A stretch of 64,000 nucleotides of DNA from Mariannaea sp. PMI_226 (GCA_024336345.1 JANFOG010000001.1:1736001-1800000); one strand, 5' to 3'. Shown: positions 26,426 to 38,326, counted from the stretch's first letter. The notes: generated by a model not told the origin, from the letters alone. Program-made: numbers and translations.

Positions 26426-29400
26426 CTACCCACTCTCCTCCTCACTGCTGTATCCGCTTTCTGCACCACCTGCTGTGGCTGCGGAACTATCGTCTCCTGA
26501 AGGCTTTCTTTCAATAAAAGCGTTTGTGCCTTCATCACCTGGAATATTTGTGTCCGCCGCAGTACTGTTGGTTCTTCGTCTTATACTAACTTGCCCCCGG
26601 TTAGGCAAAAACTGAGTGTTATCAGCTGTGTCGATATCATCCATGTTGCGATCCTCAAAAGAGTCTTCTTGATCATCGCTATTCTCGCCAGCACCGCTCA
26701 AACTAATCGGGCCAAGAAAACCGCCAGGAAGATGCAAGTTTACGCGTCCACTCCTCGACTCTTCGGATGATTCTGTCTCGATGTCTTCAGAAACGAGAGA
26801 ATCGCTAGAGCTAGAACCATCATCGCTGAAGGGCGGGAAAAAAAGAGCCGGCGGTGGGAGCGGGATCGGTGAGAGCCACTTGATAGCACCATGAACGTAC
26901 TCAACTTCGATCGGCTGAGGTGATTTGACTTTGGGTGGAGCCTTTGGTGAGCGTAGATCAAGCAAAGAAGCGGGCATGGTTGCTAAGCGTCGAATGATGC
27001 TGTTAGTAGGCTCCTCCAATGTCGAATTCTGGCGCTGTTGACCGAATATTTCAGCATCTTGTTTGGGTCTTTTTGTTGTGACAACAACCAAGAAATGGTC
27101 GTCAGGTAGCACGCCACCTAAACCACATGGCTCCAGTGGGTGAAGTTTGATGTACTGGTCCTCCTTAGACCACGAGAGATCGAGCTCTACATCACTTGAG
27201 TCATCAGCATCATCACTGGTGACCTGATTATCAAGATCAACATCCATTCCATGTTTAGCGAGCAGGAAATGCCCTGCGTCGCTTAGTGGTCGGTAGTTGA
27301 CAAAGGACCCAGAGGCTGTGCGCTTTGGTGGAAGATAGGGCAGCGACAGCTGTGAATCCTGTGTGTTCTGGCTTGCACTGAGTATTTGTGAAGGCGATAT
27401 ATCTCCTGTATCACCGGACAAGTCAGTGCAAAACGGAGCACCGCTGTAGTAGATAATAGCACCATCGTGGCGGCGCTTCCGACGATTAGATGTGCCAGAG
27501 CCGCTCATGTCCCAACGCGAATCCTCCATGTTACTATCTTCGGGAGGTCCAAAAGAGGAGAGAGTTTCGCCCATAGAGGGCGTACTACTTGAGGAGTCCC
27601 GTTGGGGGAATATTGGCTTGTAATGGAAACTCTCACTTGACGAGTTCTGACCGAATTTTGAGGTATGTTGAGTTGAGCCCCCCGATTGAGTGTTCTCGCC
27701 AGTCAGACGCGAGGTTTTCTGTCGTTTGTGAGGCTTCTTCGAATCATCGCTCTCATCGGTAGATAAGCTCTTCTGAGAGTTATATCCTGAGTTATCGCTA
27801 CTGAACTTGGTGTTTTCTGTCCCGCCTCGCCATCGGATCTTGTGGCCATCCGCCGAGAGTTGGAATTTGGTGCTCATTCCTGCTACCGCTGAGCGCACAA
27901 AATCCGGTGTGACGCTGATGATATGTAGTTGAGCTAGGTTGCAGAGAAGGTTCAAGTAGATCCATCCATCCTCGTCAGAGTGCACATCGTCATCATGGAT
28001 TATCTGTTGTTGAGTTTTTGCAAGTTCGGGCGGTGCGAGCCCTAAATGTCGGATGTAGTCCATGTTTTCAGACGGGACTTGGACACGGTCAGGATCCAAG
28101 TCTCGTGGTCGTGTCGGTCGCTGCTCAAGTGGAGGTGGCATTAGCGCAGACGGCGCAGACGGCCCAGGAGCTATGTTGTTTCCACTTCCTCCGGATTCTA
28201 TAGTATCACCATGAGAGTTGCTGATAGAGCCATTGTCCCTTGACTTGCTCTTCTTTCCTGAATGACCAGTTTGCTCGAGGGAAAGAATTTTGGCTTCTCG
28301 ACTAGGCTCTGGGAGGTCGGTAGAAGACTGTCGATTCACTGCAGGAGGTGGTAATGGCAGATTTGCGCTGGTTGGTGTCTGGGTTGACTTCGGATCTTGG
28401 ATTGCTGGCTGGTTCTGCTGTGGACGACGACCACCAAGCTTCCCAGTGAAGAGTTGTTCGAGACGGCGTACAACGAGTTTCTTGAGTTCCTTCTCTGTCA
28501 TGACCATGTGTCTAGGATAAAGACCTTCAGGAATGTCTCGCAAATAATTCTCCACCTTCTTCTCGTTCGAGGCTCTAGAGTTTCTCACGTGTCGATTGTG
28601 AGGGAGGCCACTAGATTTGGCTCCGGTCGACATCGAGGCATAAGCAGAGTCGGCTGGGCGAAAGTTGGATCCAGATGAAGAGGATGCATGCTTAAACAAA
28701 GATCCAGATCCAGTGTAATCGATATCACGAGGGGTACTTCGACGGGAAGATTTCTTCCTTTGAGAAGAAGAGTTATCAGGAGAACTTTGGAGACTTGCAG
28801 CAAAATCTCGCAAGGTTGCTTCCAGTTCTCTCTTCTTTTTCTGTGGCAGCCCATGGAACTTTATCTCAAACAGCTTCTCCTTCCTTAACATGTCCGGACC
28901 AGGTTGTTTATATCGTTTCAACTCTTCCTTCAAACGTTGTATCTCAACGGTTAAGTCGTCGATAACACTTCGATAGTCGTCTGCGCTGCTACTATGTGCC
29001 GCTGTACGTTTTGTTGGAAGACTGGGAAGATCGTATCCAAATGGCTTGTCCTCAGATGAGTCCAACCCCTTCTGAAAGAATGGAGGGTCGACTATGGAAG
29101 TATTAGTTCTGGGTGATTTGGTTGCAAGAATGAAATTAGCACACTATACCTTCCATCGCACTATTGTCAAATGTGGCTGTTGGATTCTGATTTGATCGGT
29201 CAAACCAACTCTTAGGGTCGCTCTGACCAGTTATGTGACTCTCGCCTGAGGAGATTCGACGCGACAAGGGGCGAGTCTGTCGAGGGGGGACAGAGCCCGC
29301 TGCGATTTGATGGGGAGCATCGTCAGCGGTGTGGTGATTCAATGTGGCAATTGTTGTTGATGAGCTTTGTGGAATAGGCCTGCTCGTGGTGGGTGGCGGC

Positions 29401-29435
29401 CGGGTCTCGTGAGAAATATCGTCGCTCAAGGGCAT
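26426..29435 (-). CDS. frq: FREQUENCY circadian clock protein (FRQ)
   Basis: FRQ is the negative element of the fungal circadian oscillator. It dimerises, binds the helicase FRH and casein kinase 1, and inhibits the White Collar complex that activates frq. The exons are 29435-29150 and 29091-26426, giving 983 aa, close to the roughly 989 aa of Neurospora FRQ. Conserved features include NPTATFDNSAMEVDPPF across the splice junction, the dimerising coiled coil DDYRSVIDDLTVE followed by RLKEELKRYKQ (about 133-158), an NLS-like PQKKKR at 178-183, the LYPRHMVMTEKELKKLVVRRLEQLF helix, and the middle LNLLCNLAQLHIISVTPDF block. The C-terminal half is Ser/Asp/Glu-rich with PEST-like runs, as needed for progressive phosphorylation. 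The Met at residue 94 matches the alternative short-FRQ start of Neurospora. The long upstream region carries candidate light-response elements. Confidence 0.96.
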
Positions 29436-30546
29436 TGTGCCGGGAATTCAAAAGAAATGTATTGCTTGGTATATGTGTCAAGTTCAAGTCATGATGAGAT
29501 TAATCGGAAGGGCATTATTCGAAGAAGCCGAACTCGCCTCTCGGTCTGGGGATTGCTTGTCGCGAGGCAGGACGAAGGTTCGCCGATCTTGATGAATCAC
29601 ACGAGTCTGGAGGCTATATACGAATTTGTTAGCATGGCCGGCATGATCATCGATGGACACGAAAATGTAGCATTTGAGTGGTGTAAGTTGGCAAAGGTGT
29701 GAAGCGGCGAATGTGATTGACCAACCACAAGTCCTCGATCGATTGAGTGGAACTGGCAAACTAGCGACTCTTGGAGGCACTCACCCTCGGCAATTGCGCA
29801 ACGTTCAGTTTGACTGTTTGGGAACAAAGGCTGGACCTGGTTTTCTCTGCCCAAATTTTTTTGATTATTGTTTTGACGGCTGTTCTGGTGGTGGTTTTCG
29901 TATATAGTCCTCAGAAAACAACGGCTGAAGACTGTAAATTCCCCAGCGGGACCAGTAAGAGTCGGACTGTCTTGCGGCTGCGTTCGAATCCAAGCAAGAC
30001 AAGGAGTTGGGTAGGTGTTTGCCCGTAAGCTCCCTTGAGGCCTAGAACGTAAAGGCTCAGTTTAGATGTTCCAGCTCCAGATATCTGGAACTCTCTTCTG
30101 TCAGGTTGTTCCCCCAAATTTGGCCGTGGCGCAGTTGTTGGTGTTCAAATAGCGGTGGGTAGGTGCTGAGAACCGGCTGCTGCGCTCGCCTCGTGAATTA
30201 AGTCGGATTGAGTCCGGAATATTGGTCGTTAGGCGTACTGCCGTGCCAGGTGTTGGCTCTGAAAGACCCTCCTCAGACAGCTGCAGAAAAGTAAAGGCGT
30301 TGGAAGTTGCCAGGACGTAATCGTCGCAAATCAAATAGGATGCTGTGAGTGGTGGGAGTGATATACTGCTGTTGCCAGTTTAAAGGGAAAAGAGATGGTT
30401 CAACGGTTCCGAGCGGGCGAAAAAGGGATCACGATTGAAATGGTAACGAGATAGTTTCAAGGTTCGGTATAAGAGGCCGGCGCCGCGAGGGTAGCGAGAG
30501 AGGGCGCACTGTGTTGTGACACCCAGTGGCGGTTGAGGGATGTGCG

Positions 30547-30569
30547 GGATCGAGCTTGGGCGGATCGAG
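30547..30569 (-). promoter_or_regulatory. Candidate proximal White Collar (light-response) element of frq
   Basis: On the frq sense strand this reads CGATCCGCCCAAGCTCGATC, with two CTCGATCC half-sites starting 15 bp apart. It lies about 1.1 kb upstream of the start codon, in the range expected for a proximal light-response element near the transcription start. Light-response elements bound by the White Collar complex are described as paired GATNC/CGATN repeats. The assignment rests on this similarity and on position only. Confidence 0.5.
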
Positions 30570-31856
30570 AGGCAGTGAGCTACCTTGCCGTGAAGTTCCC
30601 AGTTTATTTTCGGCTTGGGATAATGGCGTCGACAACTTCCTCAAAATGCACAATGGCAGAACAAGGATGAATGTGGACCTGGAGTGGTCAGGGCAGGATT
30701 ATTGAGGAGCACGAATCGTTGCGACAGTGGAGGCGGGCACGATGACAGAGGAGAAGAATACAAAGGACACAAGATCCACGGCTATAAGGGGGGTGGGAAG
30801 AAGGATGTGAGGCGAGGACAAGGTCAAGCAAGACGGTCTTGGAAGAGTCAGTTCAGGAGAAATTTTGTTGATCCATTATTATCGCAAGGCCTTTTTTTCT
30901 TCTTGGGCCAACTGAATCCAATCGAGATCCAGTCGAATCCAATGGAATCTAACGCCCCCCCCCTTACGGGCCTGTACCAGAGACTGGTAGCGACGTCAAG
31001 TATTGTCGCCAACATGATATCGTGAGGGAGGGTTGTAACTGGGTCCGGGTTTGGGAAACAGAGAAACTCAGATCAAGCGCTGGTTGCTTCGATTTTCGCA
31101 GCGAGTGGCTTCTTGAGCAGATCAGAGCATTGGATGACGAAGTGGGCCATGCTGTGGAGTTTGTCGCCGATAAAGGCAAAGGCGTGTTCAGGTGGGCTTT
31201 TGGTGGTATTGCGCTGGGGTTACCCCGAGGGGTGTTCTGCGTGTTGGGGCGGTCCTGCTGTCTCAGTCAAAATATTGCTGCAATTTGGAAAATGAAGAAG
31301 AGTGCGAAAGTCAGGGTATTCGTATCTTCTTCTACATTCACACCTCCTATCTGTTATTCTTACCTCTCCTCTCTCCCATTTCTTCGGGGTAGTCCCCACT
31401 TCACCCATCGTCCATCCAATCACTGCACCAGAACGCTGTCCAGGCACCGTTGGTATCCTTTAAATAAGAGCAAACGTACCCTAAGTACTCCGTATTAATT
31501 CCATTGCACAAAACACAGTACAGCGGCTTTCCTCCATCTTCCATAGGTGTGACGCACAGACCATGGCGTCGTGTCAGGCAATGTTGGGCAAGATCCGTGC
31601 TGATCTTGTTTTTCGCCTGTCATCGAGACCATCACCACCATCACGCTATACACAAGCTCTCTCAAGCATCGAGTCTTATTTGACTTACCTTCTGTCCGGT
31701 CCGTCCGGAAAAATACGTACCGCGAAACACAGTGATTGACAACGTAAGTAAAGCCGTGGTGGCTACTTGGTAATTACTGTCTCCCTGCTCGTTTTCTCTT
31801 CTTCTACCATGTACCTCCCTACCTAGTCACCATTAACCCGGTTCTCTGTTATCGCA

Positions 31857-31879
31857 GATCGATGGCGGATCGGTCGATT
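31857..31879 (-). promoter_or_regulatory. Candidate distal light-response element / clock box of frq
   Basis: On the frq sense strand the core reads CGATCCGCCATCGATC, preceded by another CGAC. The plus strand shows GATCG at 31857 and again at 31868, exactly 11 bp or one helical turn apart. It lies about 2.4 kb upstream of the frq start codon and shares CGATCCGCC with the proximal element. This arrangement resembles the Neurospora clock box, which is also the distal light-response element. Confidence 0.55.
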
Positions 31880-34690
31880 ACCAGCTGAAGAGCACACGCG
31901 AGTATGATTTTTTTTTCCTGACAGGAACGAGTTCAGTTTATTGGCTGCACGTAACTCTTTCTTCTCATGCTACCACGTTCAGTCACCTCATGATCAGATG
32001 CTCTGGTCTCGCAAGAACGGACGCTTCCGCGTTTCGGTTGCGCCCAAATGGTCGATGGCCACCCCCCCCTCCAGAGCAAAATGAACTGATTGTGACGTCA
32101 AATCTCCACCATTATGATAGCTCACTTGGAGCACCTTTTTTTCAGCAACTAAACCTATATTGTTGACTCCCTCTACCTGTGCGGGATGATCTATTCCTCA
32201 ATACGACGTCATTAGTGGGAGCTTCCTCTCATTCGGGGCCTCGACCCTCTGTCCGCGCTCTTTGTTATTCGGCATCAATACGTTCCGAATGGTCTAGTCT
32301 GTTAAGTGGACTGTCTCGGCGCTCAAATGTAGGTGCAGCTAGGCGACTTTGGCTGGGCGCTATTCCCAGACCAGCCAACAAAGTAGTAAAATCCACTCTC
32401 GTCTTTGAGTGGGTAGGAGACCGCACGTCCTGTAGCACCACCTATCTACAGTGTGGTAACCAAACTATTGCTGGTGGGAGAGTTGTATTGTTCCTGGTTG
32501 ATGCTGGCTGCAGTTTGCTGATCCCTACCCTTTTCACAGCCAAAAATGACGTCGATAGAGGGGTGATTTTCAGGGTCGACTCACATCCACGATTCCGTCA
32601 ACTTCTATTTCACCAAGGCTCATCATTCACCATCACCTATTCAACATGACTTGGACGCATGAAACAGCGATGACGCCAATGCCGTATCAGCGCTTTGCAT
32701 CTCAATGAAATGATCTCATTTTTCTTATGACTTGCTGATGAAAGACGAGGGCGTGCCTTGTGTTTGTAGATCCTCCTCACTGGACCCTGATGAAAGCAAC
32801 CCACAGGGACCTTCCCCCCACGAACATCATCAATCCAAGGTCCTTTATTGGTGGTTGATAATAGCAAGGTTGATTCAAACCCGATTGAAAGAAGTGCAAT
32901 AGCAGAACTCTGGAAACCGACTTGCATATGATACCGTACTTTCCGTGATCTGCAAAATTAATGGCCCGAGCCTCTTCAGATCTGAGAGCTAGACAGGCAT
33001 CGGGGCTTTCATTGGGTTATGCCACAGCCTAGTGCATTAGGCTATTCCCTGACCACAAGAAGGCATAGGCTGGAGTTGAATCAAGCTTCCAGGTCGATAG
33101 TGGGAAGACCCTTCGTACATGGGGTGCCTTCAGCTGACCAACCTCACCTCCACAATCACCAACTTTGTTCCCGTTTTTGTCGAGTATCCTAGTGACGGAA
33201 TACGAATACCTCTTACGCTAACCGAGATTTGTTGCTGTTGCAACGGCTTCTCCTGTTAATGACATGACAGGAATTTCCTACTTGAGTTTGATGTTCATGT
33301 GCTTCATACCCAATTAGGTCAATTTATTAGAGCAAATCTGGGCTAAAAAAAAGGCCCAGCCGTGGGGTACTGTCAGTGGTGCGAGGGTTTTCGATGCTTC
33401 CTCGAGTCCAATCAGCTCCCAGGTTGCATGTACTAGTGGAGTAGGTTACCCTTGATTGATCCTTCATTGACCTCAATCTAAGTGAACATTACTTCTGAAG
33501 CGATCGAGCTTCGTTTTGAGGCTGGTACGTCGTTTACAACATCTCTTCTGATTCTCAGCTGCAACAGAACCTCAGTTCCAGCAAGTTTAATCACGTCAAC
33601 TGCAACCATAACTAGCCGTTAGATCAGGACTTGGGGACAGTGCAGCAGCATCACCTTGTCGAACTGCGCCAGTGGTTCCGGTCCCCAATGTTTGGCTAGA
33701 ATAACATAACTTATCCAAAGAAGAAGGACCTCTAATTCCCTTACCATTTCCTTTTCTTTTCGTTTGCACTTGATGGTATTGCGTCACAGATATAGAAGAT
33801 GGCAAGCAAAAATGGACTTGGTGCTTGAGCATCTGCGTTCGGGTTGGTTCAAGCAGTGAGATGCAGTCCAGAATTCCGACCGAAAGCCTCCACCCGCCCT
33901 TAGAATTATCCCAACAAATACTTCAAGGGAGTTCCAAGTAATGCATTCTCGTTCTGATATTGTACTTATACCTACGTGCCCATTTCGTATCCGCCCTAGA
34001 GGGAGAGAGCTAATCGCGCTCTTTGCCGGGATTTCTCTTTCTCCGCCTAGAAAAGACGGGCCTGTCTGTCCCTTCTAACCAAGTACCATAGCAAGGACAG
34101 CATATATGGGACTCGGTTTTCTCATCTTTCTTCTGTAAGGATGCCGCTTGCTTCGACTTACCGGCTTATAGTCCTACTATTTGCGCGTTTCTATATGAAC
34201 CAATTCGTAACCTTGATGCTGTGTTTGTTAATTATTTCTCCATCACTGTTGGAGGTTCGTTCTTGGATGAAGGCTCGAAGAGGGTAACGCTGAGATATGT
34301 ATCCAGACTCATCACTTCACCGGACATATCACAATAGCCAATAGAGCAGGGCGCAAGTTGAGGGGCACAACGTTCCATAAGTAGACGCTTTGCGTGTCAT
34401 CTATTCAAAGACAAACTTTTTTGTTGCCTTTCTGTGTATCGTTTTCGGTCAATCCTTTAGGTTGGGATCGTTTCTCGTGTCTAATCCTGAATCATCACAA
34501 CTCCAAAAGTCATCTGCCAGCTCAAAAGCCCTTCTACTACTGCTCCGGCACAACAACGACGACATAACCACCGCTCAATCGAAATCCCAAAATGTTTAAC
34601 GACAACCACAACCGTGCCCAACACAATAACAAAGATTACCTAACAGTTGTGAACAAGCCTGCTGTTCCTCTATTTTTCACTAAGTATCGA

Positions 34691-36721
34691 TTAGAGACCC
34701 TTAACCAGGAGAGATCTGCCAGTCATCTCCTCAGGCTGAGGCAGTCCCATGGCTGCCAGGACGGTGGGGGCAACATCACCCAGAACACCGTTGTCATCCT
34801 TGAGGCTCCAACCCTCGGGGGCATTGGCCATGATGAAAGGCACCTTGTTAGTGGTGTGGCTAGTCTTGGGCTTGCCATCTTCGAACTTCATTTCCTCAGC
34901 GTTGCCGTGGTCAGCAGTGATGAAAAGGATGTAACCCTCCTTCTTGCAGGCATCATAAATCTTTCCAATGGCCTTGTCGGTAGCCTCGCAACCAACGATG
35001 GCAGCCTCGTACACACCAGTGTGGCCAACCATGTCAGGGGGGGCAAAGTTGTTCATGACGAAGGGGAACTTCTGGTCGCCAAGGCGCTTAACAACCTGGT
35101 CGGCGACGCCATCGGCAGACATCTCAGGGGCAAGGTCATAGGTGGCGACCGACTTATTGGAGGGGACGAGATCCTGGCTCTGGTCGCGGGTCTCAAGAGG
35201 GAAGACCTTCTCCACGCCACCGTTGAAGAAGAAAGTAACATGAGCGTACTTCTCTGTCTCGGCAATGTGCACTTGCTCAACGTTCTGCTTACCGAGCCAC
35301 TCGGCGAGGACGTTGCCCATAACCTGGGGCTTGAAGGCGACCTCGAAGGGGTAGTCACCCTTGTACTGGGTCATGGTGACCAGCTTCTGAATCTTGGGGT
35401 AGGGGAAGTCGGGGAGGACGGATCGGTCGACGTCGCCAAGGACCTGGGTGATCTGGCGAGCACGGTCCGATCGGTAGTTGAAGAAGAAGACAACGTCGTC
35501 GTCTGTGTGTAGCGGTCAGCATGATTCCCACGAATTAAAATCGGAAGTGGCTTGCATACCCTTGATGCGGCTCTCCTCACCGCCAACAATGATGGGGGTC
35601 AGGAACTCATCCCTGTTCTCCTTGCCCTCGAGCTCATAACGAGCCCTGAGCGTAGCAACGGGATCCTCGGAGGCTTCTCCCTCGCCGAGAATCAGGCCCT
35701 TGAGGGCAACCTCACATCGCTCCCAGCGCTTGTCACGGTCCATGGCGTAGTAGCGACCGACAACAGTGGCAATTGAGCCAATGCCCTCCTCCTTGAGGAA
35801 GTCGACGAGCTCCTCCATGTAACTAGCACCGGACTTGGGGTCGGTATCACGGCCGTCACCGAAGAAGTGAATGTAGACATTGGGAACGCCATACTGCTTG
35901 GCGGCCTTCAGGAGAGCGTAGAGGTGGGTTTGCTTGGAGTGCTATTGGGCGGTATGATGTTAGTATCATGACTCTCCCATGACGTAGAATGAAGAAATTG
36001 GGGCAAAAAAAAAAAAAAAAGGAATACTCACAACACCGCCGTGGGAGACGAGACCGCAGAGGTGTAGTCGACCATTTCCGGCAGCAGCCTGCTGGAAAGT
36101 GTTCTTGATAACATCGTTCTCAGGGAAGTCGCCCTGCTTGATGGTCTGGTCAATGCGGACGACATCCTGCCAGACGACACGGCCGGCGCCGATGTTCAAA
36201 TGTCCGACCTCAGAGTTTCCCATGAGGCCCTCTGGAAGGCCCACCGCCAGCGATGAAGCCTCGAGTTCGCAGAAACCGCGCTTGTCAGCGGCGAAGGCGT
36301 CCATGATGGGGGTGTTGGCGTTGGTAATGGCATCGCCATCCTTGGGGCTGGTCTCGCTGGGAATGCCCCAACCGTCAATGACGACTATATGGATACAATA
36401 GAACCATGATTAGCCATACAAGCTCAAAATTTACAAGTATGAAGCATAGAACAAGAAAGTAGTCTGGTCGCGAGGCATTCTGTGTTGGTGGAAGGATAGC
36501 AGGGGCCGAACGCGACCGAGGCAATGAGGGGCGGTATGGAAGTGGGCGAAAGTCATGAAGCATGATTGTGTGCAATTGAAAGGGCGAAAAAGGTGAAGCC
36601 ATAGAGTTTGTTTGGGGTCTTCATGATGGCGGGTTATGGAGGATGGAGGGGTAGCGATGGAGGGGGCGGGGCAGCGGAGGGACGACATACTGAGGCAGGC
36701 CTTTTGCTCGGTTTGAGACAT
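34691..36721 (-). CDS. 2,3-bisphosphoglycerate-independent phosphoglycerate mutase
   Basis: This glycolytic and gluconeogenic enzyme interconverts 3- and 2-phosphoglycerate in the cytosol through a phosphoserine intermediate and two divalent metal ions. The exons are 36721-36691, 36384-36032, 35941-35560 and 35502-34691, giving 525 aa, the usual size of the family. Key elements are the metal-binding VIDGWG (D14), GNSEVGHLNIGAGR with the phosphorylated serine S68, HFFGDGRDTDP, YRSDRARQ, and the C-terminal FVMNNFAPPDMVGHTG and ITADHGNAE metal sites. Filamentous fungi use this cofactor-independent form, whereas yeast uses the unrelated cofactor-dependent enzyme. The first coding exon is only 31 nt and is followed by a 306-nt intron; its ATG context and the frame support it. 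Intron 2 carries a 16-nt T tract on the coding strand. Confidence 0.96.
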
Positions 36722-37546
36722 GGTGAATATAATTCTTTCCTTTCGTGAAAGTTGAACAATGCTAGGAAGAAAAATCAAGAAAAAAAAAGAAGGATGAGGA
36801 AGAGATAGAAAAAAAAAAATAAATAGGTTGGCACAAGGGAGATAGGTACCTAGTGAAGGAAAATCATGCGTGATTTGATGGGGCCTGAGAAGACGAACGA
36901 TTTCACATAGAAACACGTTACATGGTAGATACGGTGGAGCATTATGTCATCGCCTGACAAGAGACTGATAACCATAGCCATTGGGTAAAGTGTAGGACAT
37001 GATTTAGTTGGCACTGTACAGACAATCGCTGAACGCGCCAAGATACACCAACCAGGCCGCAGATGCACAGTATACATACAGTCTCTATACTATATCCTGA
37101 TACGGTTCGGGGTGGTGCTCACCGAGTTCCCCGTGCCGCCGCCGTCCACCCAACAACCAACAACGGGCCCCCATCGGCCCTATCGATCTCGACCAATTTA
37201 TCCCGCGCCAGCACCTCTCGATAACATAACGGAGCGAAACTGCACTCCTTTCATGCAAGCGCAAGTAAGACCTACTACAACCTCTCCACTCAACTGCTTG
37301 CCCCTTCCCCTCCCTTGGTGCCCGCTTCAGCTCCCAACGAAGCCTCACGGTCGCAGCACGTGTTAAACGTTTGGGTGTGCATCGAACCAGTCTGCCTATT
37401 CCAATTGCCCTGTCCAAACTGTGCTCTTGCGCGTAACCCGTATACGCGCGCGCATACAGCTCGGGGATAGCTCATGAGATACGCAAGGGGCAGAAGGGCG
37501 TTAAAATTTATATTTGAACTGTGGAATCAATCGCTGTAAATTAAAG
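36722..37546. other. Divergent promoter region of iPGM and MED9
   Basis: This 825-bp region lies between two divergent start codons. It includes A-rich runs near 36780-36820 on the iPGM side, a perfect TAGGTACCTA palindrome (36843-36852) and an alternating GC tract around 37442-37456. No coding frame is credible. Confidence 0.6.
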
Positions 37547-37987
37547 ATGGCCTCATCTGCCACCGCCGTCAACAATTCACCACATCCCCTCGCCCTCCCA
37601 CCCAGCTTTTCTCCCGACACACTCGACGCCCTCTCTGAGCTGTCCCTCGTCCTAGCCAAGGTCCGCGCCGGTATCCAATCCTCCTCTGGAATCACCACAG
37701 AGCCCGCACCCGGCGACGGTGTAGGCGCCCCAGGTGGCCCGACGCTGACCTTCAAGGAGGTACCGGGAGCCACTGATGGCCTCAAACACAAGCTACAACG
37801 AGCTCGCGCTCAAGTTCGCGCCCTGCCAGACATGGACCGGACTATCGCCGACCAGAACGAAGAGATTGCAGATCTCGAGGCTCGAATACAAAGGCAAAGA
37901 GAGTTGTTGCAAAGACTACGTGACGAGGCTTCTGGAAGAGTAGGTAGGGAAGAAATGGCCCCGGGGGGTGATCAAATGGAACTATAG
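37547..37987 (+). CDS. med9: Mediator complex subunit 9
   Basis: MED9 is a small subunit of the middle module of Mediator, which links transcription factors to RNA polymerase II. The single exon encodes 146 aa. The N-terminal half is Pro/Ser-rich with a short conserved helix (PDTLDALSELSLVLAKVRAGI, residues about 23-43). The second half has the family block LTFKEVPGATDGLKHKLQRA and a coiled coil from about residue 83 to 128 (QVRALPDMDRTIADQNEEI and following), as in other fungal MED9/Cse2 proteins. The frame also continues upstream, but the first in-frame ATG with a suitable context is this one. It is divergent from iPGM and convergent with the cofactor C gene. Confidence 0.85.
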   Translation: MASSATAVNNSPHPLALPPSFSPDTLDALSELSLVLAKVRAGIQSSSGITTEPAPGDGVGAPGGPTLTFKEVPGATDGLKHKLQRARAQVRALPDMDRTIADQNEEIADLEARIQRQRELLQRLRDEASGRVGREEMAPGGDQMEL

Positions 37988-38326
37988 CGAAAACTGCAAG
38001 ACGACTTCCCCCCTCCTATCTCCGACGACGACAATTGGCGTTATACAAGGCGTATGGTCTGTGTTGGGTACTTTATTTTTGGCACGGGTATTCTCGGAAA
38101 TCGCGGGACGTCCGTCTGGAGAATCATGAACCGGGGCGTTCTGTGATCACTTTGTTCGGCATGGTAAGATGCTTGGGGTTGAACAAGAATAAGGGTTGTC
38201 ATTCTATCTCGCTTGGCTAATGTTTTAATCGCCGTTCCCCAAAACCGCATAAGCGCCGACACGAGACATAATTCGTTAGACAAAAGAACAAGAATAACTG
38301 CTAATTTGGCAAGTTTGGTCCATCAA
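37988..38326. other. Convergent 3' region of MED9 and tubulin cofactor C
   Basis: A 339-bp stretch lies between facing stop codons. It contains no coding features and is presumably shared 3' untranslated sequence. Confidence 0.6.

Larger units (their letters stand above)
29436..34690. other. frq upstream region and long leader (no protein gene seen)
   Basis: More than 5 kb separates the frq start codon from the end of the next gene, iPGM, on the same strand. Open frames here are short, overlap each other and lack domain features. The interval is best read as the frq promoter plus a long 5' leader, as in Neurospora, where the leader is around 1.5 kb. It contains two composite GATCC/CGATC elements (30547-30569 and 31857-31879), more GATC/CGAT sites near 29645 and 29737, and possible alternative splice sites. 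The distal part (32-34.6 kb) also includes the iPGM 3' flank. Confidence 0.55.

Noticed and set aside
29041..29435. The possibility that FRQ starts only at residue 94 and exon 1 is untranslated
   Set aside because: The first 93 residues keep FRQ-like blocks such as SSGES and SWFDRSNQNPTATF, so the long form is coding; the short start remains an alternative.
29960..30000. GTTCGAATCC, a T-arm-like sequence considered as part of a tRNA
   Set aside because: No pairing acceptor, D-arm or anticodon arm could be built around it.
31022..31498. 158-aa plus-strand frame in the frq upstream region
   Set aside because: It has no domain, overlaps other frames, and lies in the expected frq leader/promoter. 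A real small gene cannot be fully excluded.
32179..32649. 156-aa plus-strand frame
   Set aside because: Its composition looks random and no motif or plausible splice partner was found.
34592..35512. 306-aa open frame on the plus strand opposite iPGM
   Set aside because: It lies antisense to conserved iPGM exons 3-4. The openness follows from codon bias of the real gene and no domain is visible.
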